Origin: Deltaproteobacteria bacterium Ga0077539
GTDB lineage: Bacteria; Myxococcota_A; Polyangia; Polyangiales; Ga0077539
Length of the DNA stretch: 64,000 nt
Reading direction: 5' to 3'
NCBI GenBank assembly: GCA_001465015.1
Contig: LNEO01000085.1
Coordinates: 1-64,000 of the forward strand
In this document: one piece after another, positions 44,874 to 53,940 of the stretch
Layout of the letters: the number at the start of each line of letters is the position of its first letter
How positions within the stretch are numbered: the first letter of the stretch is position 1
Notes under the pieces: generated by a model
Told to the model about the DNA's origin: nothing
The model's input: only the letters and a program-made list of their open reading frames with translations
The model's database searches: none
Made by a program: the position numbers and the translations under genes

Positions 44874-46868
44874 ATGAACAAGTCCCCCGCGAAGCCAGCG
44901 AACGCAAAACGAATCATTTGGGTCACTGCAGCCGCAGTCAGCGCAGGCTGTCTGGACCGACCCGTGGCCTCGGTCCGACCGCAGATCCAGTCCGCGGCGC
45001 AATACGTCGCGTCCGCAGACCGCACGGATCGAGTCGACCTGCTCGTGGTCGTCGACAACTCGGGCTCGATGGCGGCCAACCAGAGCAACCTGATGGCGCA
45101 GCTCGGCCCGATGATCGAGCAGCTCGTCTCGCCTCGGTGTCTCTCTCGCGCCAACCCAAGCGCCGCGCCGCACGCGTGCGATTCGCGCAACGCGGACGAC
45201 GTCCCGCAGTACCCCGCGGTCAAGGACCTTCACGTCGGCGTGATCTCGACCGACCTCGGAACGGCCGGGCAGCTCGACTGCGGCTCGACGGGCGCGGCCT
45301 CGATGACCGGCGACGACGGGCTGCTCAACCCGATGCGCTTCGGCGCTGCGATGGCGCAGCACCTTCCGTGGAGAAACCCGGCGCTTCCAGCGGGGTTTCG
45401 CTCGGCATCGTGCGGGATGGACCCGATGCGGTTTCCTCGGTTCATCGGCTTTTGCTCGAACGAGGCGGACGCGAGCTGCGACGCGCCGGGCGCGGACACA
45501 TCGACGCGAGATCCGGCGCTGTTCTCCGAGTGGTTTCGCTGCAACGCCGGACTCTTCGTCGGAGGCTGCGGCATCGAGCAGCCCCTCGAGGCCGCGTGGC
45601 GCGCGCTCGTCCACCACGACGCGCGATCACTCCCAGGAAACACCAGCCAGAACGCGGGATTTCTCCGCGAAGAGGCGCTCCTCGCGATCGTCGTGCTCAC
45701 GGACGAAGAAGACGGCTCCGTTCGCTTGTGCGATCGAGACGAGGGCTTCTCTGCGCAGACCGGAAGCGCCTGCTCCGACGCGCGCACCGTGTTTCGGCCG
45801 GACAGCCGCGAGTGGGCCAACGCCGTCACCGCCGGCGGGCAGCAAGACATCAACGGGCGGTTCTACGGCTACCGCCCCGGAAGCGCGCAGGACCCGACGT
45901 GGTCGGTCGATCGCTACTTCAACCGCGCCGCCGCCGAAGCGCCCGGTCGGTGGTCGCGAGACCTGCTCTCGCTCAAGCCGGGACACCCCGAGCGAATCGT
46001 GTTCGCGGCGATCGCCGGCGTTCCGCTCGCGGTGCCGACGCGCAGCGTCGATGGGCAGCAGCTCACCGATTGGGCCGCGCTGCTCGGAGCTCCGGGCCCC
46101 GGTGGCGCCGATGATTTCGTGGGTCGCGACGTCTCGACGGCCGCTGCAGGGACGCAAGGCGCAGCGGGCGCCTGGTCGATGCGCGGCGCACGCGCGGCGG
46201 GCTGCGAGCACGTCGAACCCGCGTGCCGTCGCGAGGGATCGACGCCCCACCCGACCAACGCCTGCGCGGCGACCGGCACTGTGCCTGGGCAGTACATGGC
46301 GTTTCCCTCGCGCCGCGTGATCGAGCTCGCGCGACGGTTCGACGAGAGCCCCGTCTGCAACGGCGCGCCGTGCCGCAACGGAATCGTGACCTCCATCTGC
46401 TCGTCGGACTATCGCGGAGCGATGTCGTCGATCGTCGAGAAGATCCAGCGTCGACTCGAGACGCCGTGCCTGAACCGCGCGCTCGACACCAGCCTGGATT
46501 CGACCGGCGCCGTTCGGGCGACGTGCATCGTGCGCGAGGCGCAGCCCGACGGAACGACCAGCTGCGATCGGTCCCGCGGACGGCTTCCCATCGATGGCGA
46601 GCGCGGCGTCGACAGCGCTGGCCGTGTGCTCTGCGAGGTGGCCCAGATCGCGACGCACCCACAGAGCAGCGGGACGCCGCTGGCACCCGTGAGCGACGAA
46701 GCCGGCTGGTTCTACGATCAACGCCCGGACCCGAGAAACGCTGCCTGCCGCTCGAGCGTTCGCTTCACCGCGGCGGGCGAGCCGAGGACCGGAGCCCGCG
46801 TCCTGCTCGAATGCATCCAGCGCGTCGAGCAGTCGTCCGAAGAGTCCCCAGCGACTGGGATGCGCTAG
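44874..46868 (+). CDS. VWA-domain lipoprotein, tandem copy 1
   Basis: A 664-residue lipoprotein (lipobox VSAGC followed by LDRPVA). It has a von Willebrand A-like domain: VDLLVVVDNSGSM supplies the DxSxS metal site, and LAIVVLTDEEDGSVR lies at the next metal-binding strand. Many cysteines (HACDSR, GFCSNEADASCDAPG, NAGLFVGGCGIE) point to a disulphide-stabilised exported protein. A region EMIAFPSRR-like (QYMAFPSRRVIELARRFDESPVCNGAPCRN) is shared with its neighbour. VWA lipoproteins usually mediate protein contacts. It is 318 bp upstream of the paralog. Confidence 0.82.
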   Translation: MNKSPAKPANAKRIIWVTAAAVSAGCLDRPVASVRPQIQSAAQYVASADRTDRVDLLVVVDNSGSMAANQSNLMAQLGPMIEQLVSPRCLSRANPSAAPHACDSRNADDVPQYPAVKDLHVGVISTDLGTAGQLDCGSTGAASMTGDDGLLNPMRFGAAMAQHLPWRNPALPAGFRSASCGMDPMRFPRFIGFCSNEADASCDAPGADTSTRDPALFSEWFRCNAGLFVGGCGIEQPLEAAWRALVHHDARSLPGNTSQNAGFLREEALLAIVVLTDEEDGSVRLCDRDEGFSAQTGSACSDARTVFRPDSREWANAVTAGGQQDINGRFYGYRPGSAQDPTWSVDRYFNRAAAEAPGRWSRDLLSLKPGHPERIVFAAIAGVPLAVPTRSVDGQQLTDWAALLGAPGPGGADDFVGRDVSTAAAGTQGAAGAWSMRGARAAGCEHVEPACRREGSTPHPTNACAATGTVPGQYMAFPSRRVIELARRFDESPVCNGAPCRNGIVTSICSSDYRGAMSSIVEKIQRRLETPCLNRALDTSLDSTGAVRATCIVREAQPDGTTSCDRSRGRLPIDGERGVDSAGRVLCEVAQIATHPQSSGTPLAPVSDEAGWFYDQRPDPRNAACRSSVRFTAAGEPRTGARVLLECIQRVEQSSEESPATGMR

Positions 46869-47186
46869 GGACAACAAGGCTGCCAACTCTGTTGGCGGTC
46901 TCGGGGGGCGGCGCTGGCGGCGCTCGAACCGCTCGACCCGCGTTCGTTCTGCGAAACGACAGCGTGTTTGCTGCGGTTGCATCGCGATCCTTCCGTAGGC
47001 CCGAGGTTTGCTCTCGGAAGTTGGAGCGTACGGGCGAAAGGGTTTGACCCTTCTGTCCGCAGGTCGGTAACGTAGGCGCCCGCTGGGTGTTCGCTGGAGT
47101 TTCGCCGATGCGAAGCTGCAATGATCTTCAGAAGGCGTCGAATCAGAGGGCCGCTACAGACGCGGCCGTCGGAGGCAAGAGAAGCG
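46869..47186 (+). other. 318-bp gap between the VWA paralogs
   Basis: No gene is supported here. It holds the inverted repeat GCCAAC-TCT-GTTGGC (46882-46896) within a block also found upstream of the first paralog. A second small inverted repeat, AAGGGT-TTG-ACCCTT (47038-47052), overlaps a weak promoter-like TTGACC-N18-TAACGT (47044-47073). The promoter of the second VWA gene probably lies here. Confidence 0.5.
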
Positions 47187-49148
47187 ATGATCGTGGCGCG
47201 TAAAGGAGCTGGCGGCGTAGGAGCCGCGCTCGCCGTCGTCGGAGCGATGGGCGCAGTGGCGCTCGGCTGTTTGGATCGACCGGTCGCTGCCGTTGTTCCG
47301 GTGGTGCAATCGGGCGTTTCCGAGGTGGTCCGCAACGAGGCCGTCGAGAAGGTCGACCTGCTCATGGTGGTCGATAACTCGGGTTCGATGGCGGACAACC
47401 AGGCGAACATCATGGCGCAGCTCGGTCCGCTCATCGACCAGCTGACCAATCCCCCGTGCATCTCGCGTTCGACGCCCGGCGGCGGAACGCCGCACGCGTG
47501 CAACCCGATGAACATGGACGACGTCCCGCAGTACCCCGCCGTGAAGGATCTTCACGTGGGCGTGATCTCGACGGACCTCGGCACCCCTGGCTCGATGGTC
47601 CCCGGCTGCGACGATGCGTCGCGCGGCGATCACGGCCTGCTCAACCCGATCCGCAACGGATTTGCGCTGCAAGCCCACCTTCCGTGGGCTCCGCGCAGGC
47701 CCAACGCGGTCACCGCACCCGCGGGCTTCCGGCCGATGGCGTGCAACAACGACCCCAACCAGTTTCCGAGCTTCATCACGTTCTGCTCGAACGCCGCGGA
47801 CATGTCCTGCGACGTTCCCGGCATGAACGCGTCGACCCGCAACCCGGCGACGTTCTCGGACTGGTTCAAGTGCAACGCCGGTATCTTCATCAACGGCTGC
47901 GGTCTCGAAGCACAAATCGAGTCCGTGTGGCGCGCGCTGATCTTCCACGACGCTCGCTCCGTGCCGGGCAACATGTCGCCCAACGCAGGCTTCCTCCGCG
48001 AAGACGCGCTGCTCGCGATCATGATGCTCTCGGACGAAGAAGACGGCTCGGTGCGCAACTGCGACTACGACCAGGGCTTCTCTGTCGCGAACGGCGCGGC
48101 GGCCTGCACCGACGCCAAGGACGTGTACAACACGAGCTCGATGGCGTGGGCGCACCCCACCAACCCCGACCTTCGGTTCTACCTCTACCAGCCCGGCGAC
48201 AACCGCGATCCCAACTGGGACCTCAATCGCTACGTCAACACGGCGCCGGCGAGCCCGACCCGCTGGGGCAAGGACCTGCTCTCGCTCAAGCCTGGACACC
48301 CCGAGCGAATCATCTTCGCGGCGATCGCTGGCGTTCCGCTCATGGTGCCGACCCGCCCGGGTCCTGACCCATCGGAGCCGTCCACCGACTGGAACGCGCT
48401 GCTCGGCGCCCCCATGGGCAGCCCCGAGAACTTCTACGGTCGCGACACCGCGATGTCCATCTCGGGCATGCAAGAGACGGCCGGTCCGTTCTCGATGCGC
48501 GCCGCGAACATGGACCCCAACTGCTCGCACGTCGTGCCCGCGTGCCGCCGCGCAGGCAGCACGTACAACCCGATGATGACGTGCTCGAACAGCCAGCAGA
48601 TGGCCTTCCCGTCGCGTCGTATCGTCGAGATCGCGCGCCGCTTCGACGAGAGCCCGCTCTGCAACGGAGCGCCTTGCCGCAACGGTCTCGTGACCTCGAT
48701 CTGCTCGACCAACTTCACCGTCGCGATGCGCACCATCGTCCGCAAGATCGCCTCGCGCATCGGCGGCAAGTGCCTGCCCCGCGTGCTCGCCACGCAGGCT
48801 GACAGCTCCGGCAACAACGTCGTCTCGTGCGTCGTTCGCGAGATCCTCCCGATCGGCGCGACCTCCTGCGACGCAGCCCGCGGCCGCACGGTCCCCGAGC
48901 AGGAGCAGGACCGCACGTTCGTCGACGAAATGGGCGGCACCCACGTTGTCTGCGACATTCAGCAGATCGCCACCAACATGATGTCGCGCATGCCTGTCAG
49001 CGCGATGCCTGGCTGGTACTACGACACCGCGGCCGATCCGCAGAACCCGACCTGCACGCAGCGCATCTCGTTTACGGCGATGGGCGCGCCCGGACCGGGA
49101 ACCGTCACTCGTCTCGAGTGCATCCAGTCCGTGCCCACCGGCATGTGA
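47187..49148 (+). CDS. VWA-domain lipoprotein, tandem copy 2
   Basis: A paralog of about 653 residues. The start at ATG 47187 has GGAG upstream and gives a leader ending in lipobox VALGC, followed by LDRPVA as in copy 1. VWA metal-site motif VDLLMVVDNSGSM and LAIMMLSDEEDGSVR are conserved, as are the cysteine positions (FCSNAADMSCDVPG, NAGIFINGCGLE) and MAFPSRRIVEIARRFDESPLCNGAPCRNG. The two differ mainly in loops. Conservation of every cysteine suggests both are functional. Ends at a strong hairpin shared with the convergent gene. Confidence 0.83.
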   Translation: MIVARKGAGGVGAALAVVGAMGAVALGCLDRPVAAVVPVVQSGVSEVVRNEAVEKVDLLMVVDNSGSMADNQANIMAQLGPLIDQLTNPPCISRSTPGGGTPHACNPMNMDDVPQYPAVKDLHVGVISTDLGTPGSMVPGCDDASRGDHGLLNPIRNGFALQAHLPWAPRRPNAVTAPAGFRPMACNNDPNQFPSFITFCSNAADMSCDVPGMNASTRNPATFSDWFKCNAGIFINGCGLEAQIESVWRALIFHDARSVPGNMSPNAGFLREDALLAIMMLSDEEDGSVRNCDYDQGFSVANGAAACTDAKDVYNTSSMAWAHPTNPDLRFYLYQPGDNRDPNWDLNRYVNTAPASPTRWGKDLLSLKPGHPERIIFAAIAGVPLMVPTRPGPDPSEPSTDWNALLGAPMGSPENFYGRDTAMSISGMQETAGPFSMRAANMDPNCSHVVPACRRAGSTYNPMMTCSNSQQMAFPSRRIVEIARRFDESPLCNGAPCRNGLVTSICSTNFTVAMRTIVRKIASRIGGKCLPRVLATQADSSGNNVVSCVVREILPIGATSCDAARGRTVPEQEQDRTFVDEMGGTHVVCDIQQIATNMMSRMPVSAMPGWYYDTAADPQNPTCTQRISFTAMGAPGPGTVTRLECIQSVPTGM

Positions 49149-49175
49149 GCGACGCGCGAACAGCGTGACGCGACG

Positions 49176-49212
49176 CGAGGGCGGCGCGAGGCGAGAGCCT
49201 CCGTCGCCCTCG
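49176..49212. terminator. bidirectional terminator hairpin
   Basis: CGAGGGCG (49176-49183) pairs with CGCCCTCG (49205-49212), and inside it GAGGC pairs with GCCTC around a GAGA tetraloop. It sits between the convergent VWA copy 2 and RluA-family genes. The + side is followed by CATTTA only, so the U-tract is weak. Confidence 0.55.
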
Positions 49213-49218
49213 GCGCAT

Positions 49219-50259
49219 TTACCACTCGGTCTTCGAGCCGCCGAGCGCCGCGAGCGCCGCCGCGAAATCCACTGGAATATCCGCGGTCAATCGAAGCAGC
49301 CGCTCGGCGTCCGAAGGGTGCGAAAATCCCAGCTCGCGCGCGTGGAGCATCGCCCGCTCGCACTCGATCGGTCGCTCGATGGCGCGCCCGTACACCCGCT
49401 CGCCCACCAAAGGATGGCCGCTCTCCGCGAGATGAATGCGGATCTGATGCGTGCGCCCCGTCTCGAGCTGGCATCGAACGAGCGACGAGCGGTCGAGCCG
49501 CTCGAGCACTTCGATGTGGGTGATCGCTCGCTTTCCTGCGGACGCGGGCCCGCCGCGCATCGACCCGCGCAGGCCGTCTCCTCGGTCATCGACGAGGATC
49601 GTGTCGACCGTCCACCGATCGCGCGAAGGGTGCCCGCAGACCAGCGCCAGATACCTGCGCTCGATCGCGTGCGCGCGAAACAACCCGGCCAGGTGCCGCT
49701 TCGCGAGCCACGTGCGGCCGAACACCACGAGCCCCGAGGTGTCCTTGTCGATTCGATGAACCACGAACAACGGCGCGTTCGCCCCCGCCCCGCGCTTCTT
49801 GTGCAGCCACTGCTGCACTCGATCGACGAGGGTCCCGCGCTCTCCCTCCTCGAAGGGAATCGTGCTCAGCCCCGCGGGCTTGTCGACCACCACGATCTGC
49901 TCGTCGACGTAGCGAATCGCCGCGGAATCGAGCACGCTCTCGGCGCGGTCCACGCGGGGCGCGGCGCGCATCAGCGCCACGCTTTGTCCGAGCGCGAGCC
50001 GCTTGGCCGGGTCGGTCACCACCTTGCCGTCGATCGAGACCTTTCCCCGCGTGATCGCTTCGCGCGCCTGGTTCCACGAGCACTCGAGCAGCTCGCGGGC
50101 GACCGCGCCGAGGGTCACGCCGACCCGCGCCTCGTCGATCTCGCGCTCTGCGTCCTTGCGTCCGGCGCTCGCCCGATCCGCGACCGCCGTGGGGACGGGT
50201 GCGACGGGAGGCGATACCTCGCGCGAGGGGCGCTGCCGTTCTCGATCTCGACGGTTCAT
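49219..50259 (-). CDS. RluA-family pseudouridine synthase
   Basis: Converts specific uridines in rRNA or tRNA to pseudouridine. The product of about 346 residues has an Arg-rich N-terminus, an S4-like RNA-binding segment (VARELLECSWNQAREAI, then KVSIDGKVV), and the synthase core with catalytic Asp in VHRIDKDTSG. GRTHQIRIHLAESGHPLVGE follows. ATG 50259 (MNRRDRERQ) is preferred to the track start, which lies within the divergent gene's leader. The RNA target (RluD-like or other) cannot be fixed from sequence. Confidence 0.9.
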   Translation of the reverse strand: MNRRDRERQRPSREVSPPVAPVPTAVADRASAGRKDAEREIDEARVGVTLGAVARELLECSWNQAREAITRGKVSIDGKVVTDPAKRLALGQSVALMRAAPRVDRAESVLDSAAIRYVDEQIVVVDKPAGLSTIPFEEGERGTLVDRVQQWLHKKRGAGANAPLFVVHRIDKDTSGLVVFGRTWLAKRHLAGLFRAHAIERRYLALVCGHPSRDRWTVDTILVDDRGDGLRGSMRGGPASAGKRAITHIEVLERLDRSSLVRCQLETGRTHQIRIHLAESGHPLVGERVYGRAIERPIECERAMLHARELGFSHPSDAERLLRLTADIPVDFAAALAALGGSKTEW

Positions 50260-50420
50260 CACTGGCGATTCTACGGTGGTACAATCGCGAGCGTCTTGTC
50301 GATGAACATTCAGACGAGGATGCGCACGGCGTTCATCCAGGTTGGGCAGCGAGCGCGCCCGCTCGCGCTCGAGGTCGCCGCGCAAAGCGACCGCGGGACC
50401 ACATCCGAGAGGCGCTCACC

Positions 50421-52187
50421 ATGAAGATCTGCCCCACGTGCGGACTGCGCTACCCAAGCGACGCCACGCAGTGCTTCGTCGACCGCGCGACGCTCGTCGT
50501 CGCGCCCGACCCCTACATCGGACAGCTCATCGGCGGCCGCTACCGCATCGAATCGCAGCTCGGCGAAGGCGGAATGGCGACGGTCTACGCCGCGCGTTCG
50601 GCGCTCGATCAGAAGCCGGTCGCGATCAAGATCTTCCGCAAGGAGCTCGCGAAAGACGAGAAGCTCCGCGAGCGCTTCAAGCGCGAAGCGACGAGCGCCC
50701 AACGTCTCTCGCACCCGCACATCATCGAGATCCTCGGCTACGGCGAAACCGAGGACAAGACGCAGTACCTCGTCATGGAGTACCTCCATGGTGAGTCCCT
50801 CGAGAGCGCGCTCGAGCACGGCCCGATCCCGCTCGCGCGCGGGCTCGACCTCATGCTGCAGACGCTCGACGCCCTCGCGCGCGCACACGATTTCGAGGTC
50901 GTCCACCGCGACCTCAAGCCGGACAACCTCTTCGTCGTGCGCAAAGAAGACGGCTCGGATCACGTGAAGATCCTCGACTTCGGCATCGCGCGCTCGATGC
51001 ACGACCCGCGCTTGACCAAGGCGGGCGAGGTGTTCGGCACGCCGCAGTACATGGCGCCCGAGCGAATCACGTCGATCGACGCCGGTCCTGGCGCGGACCT
51101 CTACGCGGTCGGCGTGATGCTCTACCAGATCGTCGCCAACCAGCTGCCGTTCGAGGCAAACGACATCTCGGGGTTCTTGCTGAAGCACCTGCGCGAGATG
51201 CCGGTGGCGCCTAGCAAGCACAACCCGCAGATCCCGCCGGCCCTCGACAACTTGATCCTGAAGCTCCTCGAGAAAGACCCCAACAAGCGCCCGGTCGACG
51301 CGCACGCGGTCATCAAAGAGCTGAGCGCGATCGCCGCGCAGGTTCCGAGGCCTCAGCAGGCGCGCAAGCCGCCGCCGCCACCCCCACCGCGAAGGCCCAA
51401 CCCTGCCCTCGAAGCGACGCCGTTCGATGGTCAGCCGAAGCCCCCACAGGCCACCAAGGGAACGCTCGCGCCAGCGACGTTCGAGCGTTGGGAGCGACGC
51501 GTGCAGCTGTTCGCGCAGATGCTCGGGCGCGCGTACCCAGACGGTCGCGGAAGAAACGACCTGTTTCAGCTGCTCGAACGAGTGCGCGTAACCGTCGGTC
51601 GGATGGGCGAATGTCGCCAGCGATCTCTGCGCGAGCAGATGAAGCTCGAGTCGATTCGCACGCAGGCTCGCGAGGCGCAGGCGCGCTTCGGTCGAGCGAT
51701 GGACACCCTCGGCCAGGACCTCTCGCGCGTGCGCGAAGAGCTCGTGCGCGCCAAGCAAGTGCGAGACGAGTACGCTCAAGTGCTGGCCCGCGGCGGAGCG
51801 CCGTTCGCGCAGATTCACGCGAAGGTCGTCGCGTCTCCTGCGGCCCCGACGGCAGAGCTCGCGATGCTCTATCGCGCGGGTCTCGACGCGCTCGAGAGCC
51901 TCGGCCGCGCGATGCAAGAGCATCAGCGCGCTGGCGCGTGGCTCGAGGCGAAAGAGCGCGAGGCGCCCGACCTTCAGCTGCAGATCGACACGCTGCGCGG
52001 ACAGCTCGCGAAGCTCTCGCAGGCGTCCGAAGACGAGAGCGCGCAGGTGCAGAACATCGTCGGTCAGCTCGGCGCCGAGATGGCGCAGACAGAGCAGACG
52101 CTCATGGCCGACGCGGGAAGACTCGCAGACGAGCTGCGTCCGGACGCGCGGATGCGCGACCTGTTCGCCGAGCTCGAGGCGAACTAG
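50421..52187 (+). CDS. Ser/Thr protein kinase with zinc ribbon and C-terminal coiled coil
   Basis: A 588-residue cytoplasmic Pkn-type kinase. The first 20 residues form a zinc-ribbon-like knuckle (CPTCGLRYPSDATQC, only three Cys and a nearby Asp). The kinase domain spans about residues 37-310 with GEGGMATVYAA, VAIKIF, the catalytic loop HRDLKPDNLF, DFGIA and YMAPERI. A Pro/Arg linker (KPPPPPPPRRPN) leads to a long charged helical region with coiled-coil character up to the end. There is no membrane segment, unlike many bacterial PASTA kinases. ATG 50421 is supported by a GAGAGG site. Substrates unknown. Confidence 0.92.
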   Translation: MKICPTCGLRYPSDATQCFVDRATLVVAPDPYIGQLIGGRYRIESQLGEGGMATVYAARSALDQKPVAIKIFRKELAKDEKLRERFKREATSAQRLSHPHIIEILGYGETEDKTQYLVMEYLHGESLESALEHGPIPLARGLDLMLQTLDALARAHDFEVVHRDLKPDNLFVVRKEDGSDHVKILDFGIARSMHDPRLTKAGEVFGTPQYMAPERITSIDAGPGADLYAVGVMLYQIVANQLPFEANDISGFLLKHLREMPVAPSKHNPQIPPALDNLILKLLEKDPNKRPVDAHAVIKELSAIAAQVPRPQQARKPPPPPPPRRPNPALEATPFDGQPKPPQATKGTLAPATFERWERRVQLFAQMLGRAYPDGRGRNDLFQLLERVRVTVGRMGECRQRSLREQMKLESIRTQAREAQARFGRAMDTLGQDLSRVREELVRAKQVRDEYAQVLARGGAPFAQIHAKVVASPAAPTAELAMLYRAGLDALESLGRAMQEHQRAGAWLEAKEREAPDLQLQIDTLRGQLAKLSQASEDESAQVQNIVGQLGAEMAQTEQTLMADAGRLADELRPDARMRDLFAELEAN

Positions 52188-52203
52188 CGCGACGGCAGCG
52201 CGG

Positions 52204-52225
52204 GTAGTGGCTCGCGAGCCACTAC
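52204..52225. terminator. 22-bp perfect palindrome between convergent genes
   Basis: GTAGTGGCTCGCGAGCCACTAC is a perfect palindrome that includes the TAG stop codon of the crtI-like gene and lies 17 bp after the kinase stop. It would form a loop-poor hairpin in both transcripts and is a candidate bidirectional terminator, without U-tract. Confidence 0.45.
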
Positions 52226-53814
52226 TCAGCAGCGTCCGCGAGCGTGGCGAGCATGGGGGCGCTCGCGGCGCGGGTCTCGACGACGCTTCTCACGGGCGCG
52301 CGCAGGTCGATCGCGATCGACTCGTCGCGAAGGATGCGCTCTGCCGCGAGGCGGCCCGAGAGCGCGACCAGCGGGATGCCCGTTCCCGGCTGCGTGCTCG
52401 CGCCGGCGAAGTAGAGGTTCTTGAAGCGCGAGTCGCGGTTCTTCGGGCGAAACGGGCCGACTTGATCGAGCGTGAGCGACAGGCCAAACGCCGAGCCGTG
52501 CACGAGGTTGAACATCCGCGCCCAGCCGTTGGGGTCGATTCGTCGCTCGAACTTGATGTGGCGCTCGATTCCCGGCGCGACCGTGCGATCGAGCGCGGAG
52601 AGCACCTTGGCGCGGAGCCGATCGCCAGCTTGAGACCAGTTGATCTTGTCGGTCTGGTGCGGAACGGGCACGAGCACGTACAAGCTCGAGCCGCCGGCGG
52701 GGGCGACAGAGGGGTCCGTGACCGACGGAGCTGCCACGTAATAATGCAGCTCTTCGGGCAGCACTTTGTCGTCGAAGATCTCTTGAAAGCTCTCGCGAAA
52801 GCGCGCGCCGAAGAACGTGTTGTGGTGCAACAGCTCGGGGTACTTCCGGTCGAGCCCGAGGTAGAGCATGAACCCGCTCGAGGTGAACTTCAGCGAATCG
52901 CGCCGCGGAAGACGCGCCTCGGGGATGAGCGAGTCGTAGACGTACGGCAGGTCCGCGTTGGCCACGACGATGTCGGCCGCGATGCGTTCGCCGCTCTCGA
53001 GGACGACCTCTCCGACGCGCCCTCCCTTGGGAACGAGCCTCGCCACCGGCTCACCGTAGCGAAACTCGACGCCGAGCTCGCGCGCGAGTCGCTCGAGGGC
53101 GAGCGGGATCTGGTAGAGCCCGCCCCGCGCGTAGAACACTCCGTCGTTGATCTCGGTGAACGGCAATAGACCGTAGATTCCCGGGGCGAAGTACGGCGAG
53201 AGGCCGAGGTACATCGTCTGATACGAGAAGGCCATCCGCAGCCGCTCGTCTCGAAAGTACTTCGCGACGTTGCGCGAGACCGTCGTGTAGGCGCGCGCGC
53301 GCAGGAGGTCCTTCGCGGTTCCGAGCGAGACGAAGTCGCTGAGCGAATCGTAGTGGTTGACGACGAAGCGCGAGAGCGCCGCGTCCATCATCGATCGAGC
53401 CCCCTCGTAGAACTCATTGAAGCGCGCGGCGCTGCCGGGCTCGATGCGCTCGAGCTCGCTCGCGAGCAGATCGCGCTCACGATAGAGCGTGACGTTGGAG
53501 CCATCCGCGAAGTTCACCCGGTAGTTCGGCGAGAGCGCTTGAATGTCCAAGTAGTCGCGGACGTCTCGCCCTGCGTCGCGAAAGAGCTCTTCGAGCACAG
53601 AAGGGACGAGCAGGATCGTGGGTCCGATATCGAAATGAAATCCGTCACCATGCACGCGACCGCAGCGACCGCCGGGCTCGGAGTTCTTCTCGAACACAGT
53701 CACGCGCAGGCCTGCGCGGGCGAGGCGAATCGCGGTGGTCAAGCCGGCGATGCCTGCCCCTACAACGGTGGCGTGGCGTCTCTGAGCGGGGGTGGCCGAG
53801 CGGATCTGTGTCAT
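52222..53814 (-). CDS. crtI: phytoene desaturase-family protein (CrtI-like)
   Basis: FAD-dependent carotenoid desaturase of about 530 residues. FAD site VVGAGIAGLTTAIRLARAG with VFEKNSEPGGRCG, then FDIGPTILLVPSVLEELF. The central YLGLSPYFAPGIYGLLPF and C-terminal NLYFAGASTQPGTGIPLVALSG are typical of CrtI. The track ORF starts far upstream at 54315; ATG 53814 matches the family N-terminus. It lies outside the crtB-crtD-crtC run but would provide the phytoene-to-lycopene or neurosporene step. A related oxidase acting on carotenoid end groups is the alternative. Confidence 0.87.
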   Translation of the reverse strand: MTQIRSATPAQRRHATVVGAGIAGLTTAIRLARAGLRVTVFEKNSEPGGRCGRVHGDGFHFDIGPTILLVPSVLEELFRDAGRDVRDYLDIQALSPNYRVNFADGSNVTLYRERDLLASELERIEPGSAARFNEFYEGARSMMDAALSRFVVNHYDSLSDFVSLGTAKDLLRARAYTTVSRNVAKYFRDERLRMAFSYQTMYLGLSPYFAPGIYGLLPFTEINDGVFYARGGLYQIPLALERLARELGVEFRYGEPVARLVPKGGRVGEVVLESGERIAADIVVANADLPYVYDSLIPEARLPRRDSLKFTSSGFMLYLGLDRKYPELLHHNTFFGARFRESFQEIFDDKVLPEELHYYVAAPSVTDPSVAPAGGSSLYVLVPVPHQTDKINWSQAGDRLRAKVLSALDRTVAPGIERHIKFERRIDPNGWARMFNLVHGSAFGLSLTLDQVGPFRPKNRDSRFKNLYFAGASTQPGTGIPLVALSGRLAAERILRDESIAIDLRAPVRSVVETRAASAPMLATLADAAE

Positions 53815-53940
53815 TGGGTTGAACGGTTTGAAGCCGATCCGACCGGAATATCGCGCACCTTCGAACTTCTTGCGATCGTCGCGCACGATTTGGTCGACAC
53901 CGGCATCCAAACCCGAGAACAGCGCAGGAGACAGCACCAA

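Noticed and set aside
47020-47085. tRNA-like T-arm on the - strand (GAAGGGTCAAACCCTTTCGCCC; translated TEGSNPFAR)
   Set aside because: The T loop is one base short of TTCRANN and no matching 5' acceptor strand (GGAGCGTACG) is found about 75 bases upstream, so no tRNA can be folded.
44874-49148. Toxin or phage island containing the VWA genes
   Set aside because: No integrase, transposase, tRNA-linked attachment repeats or composition change was seen; the genes look like duplicated chromosomal lipoproteins.
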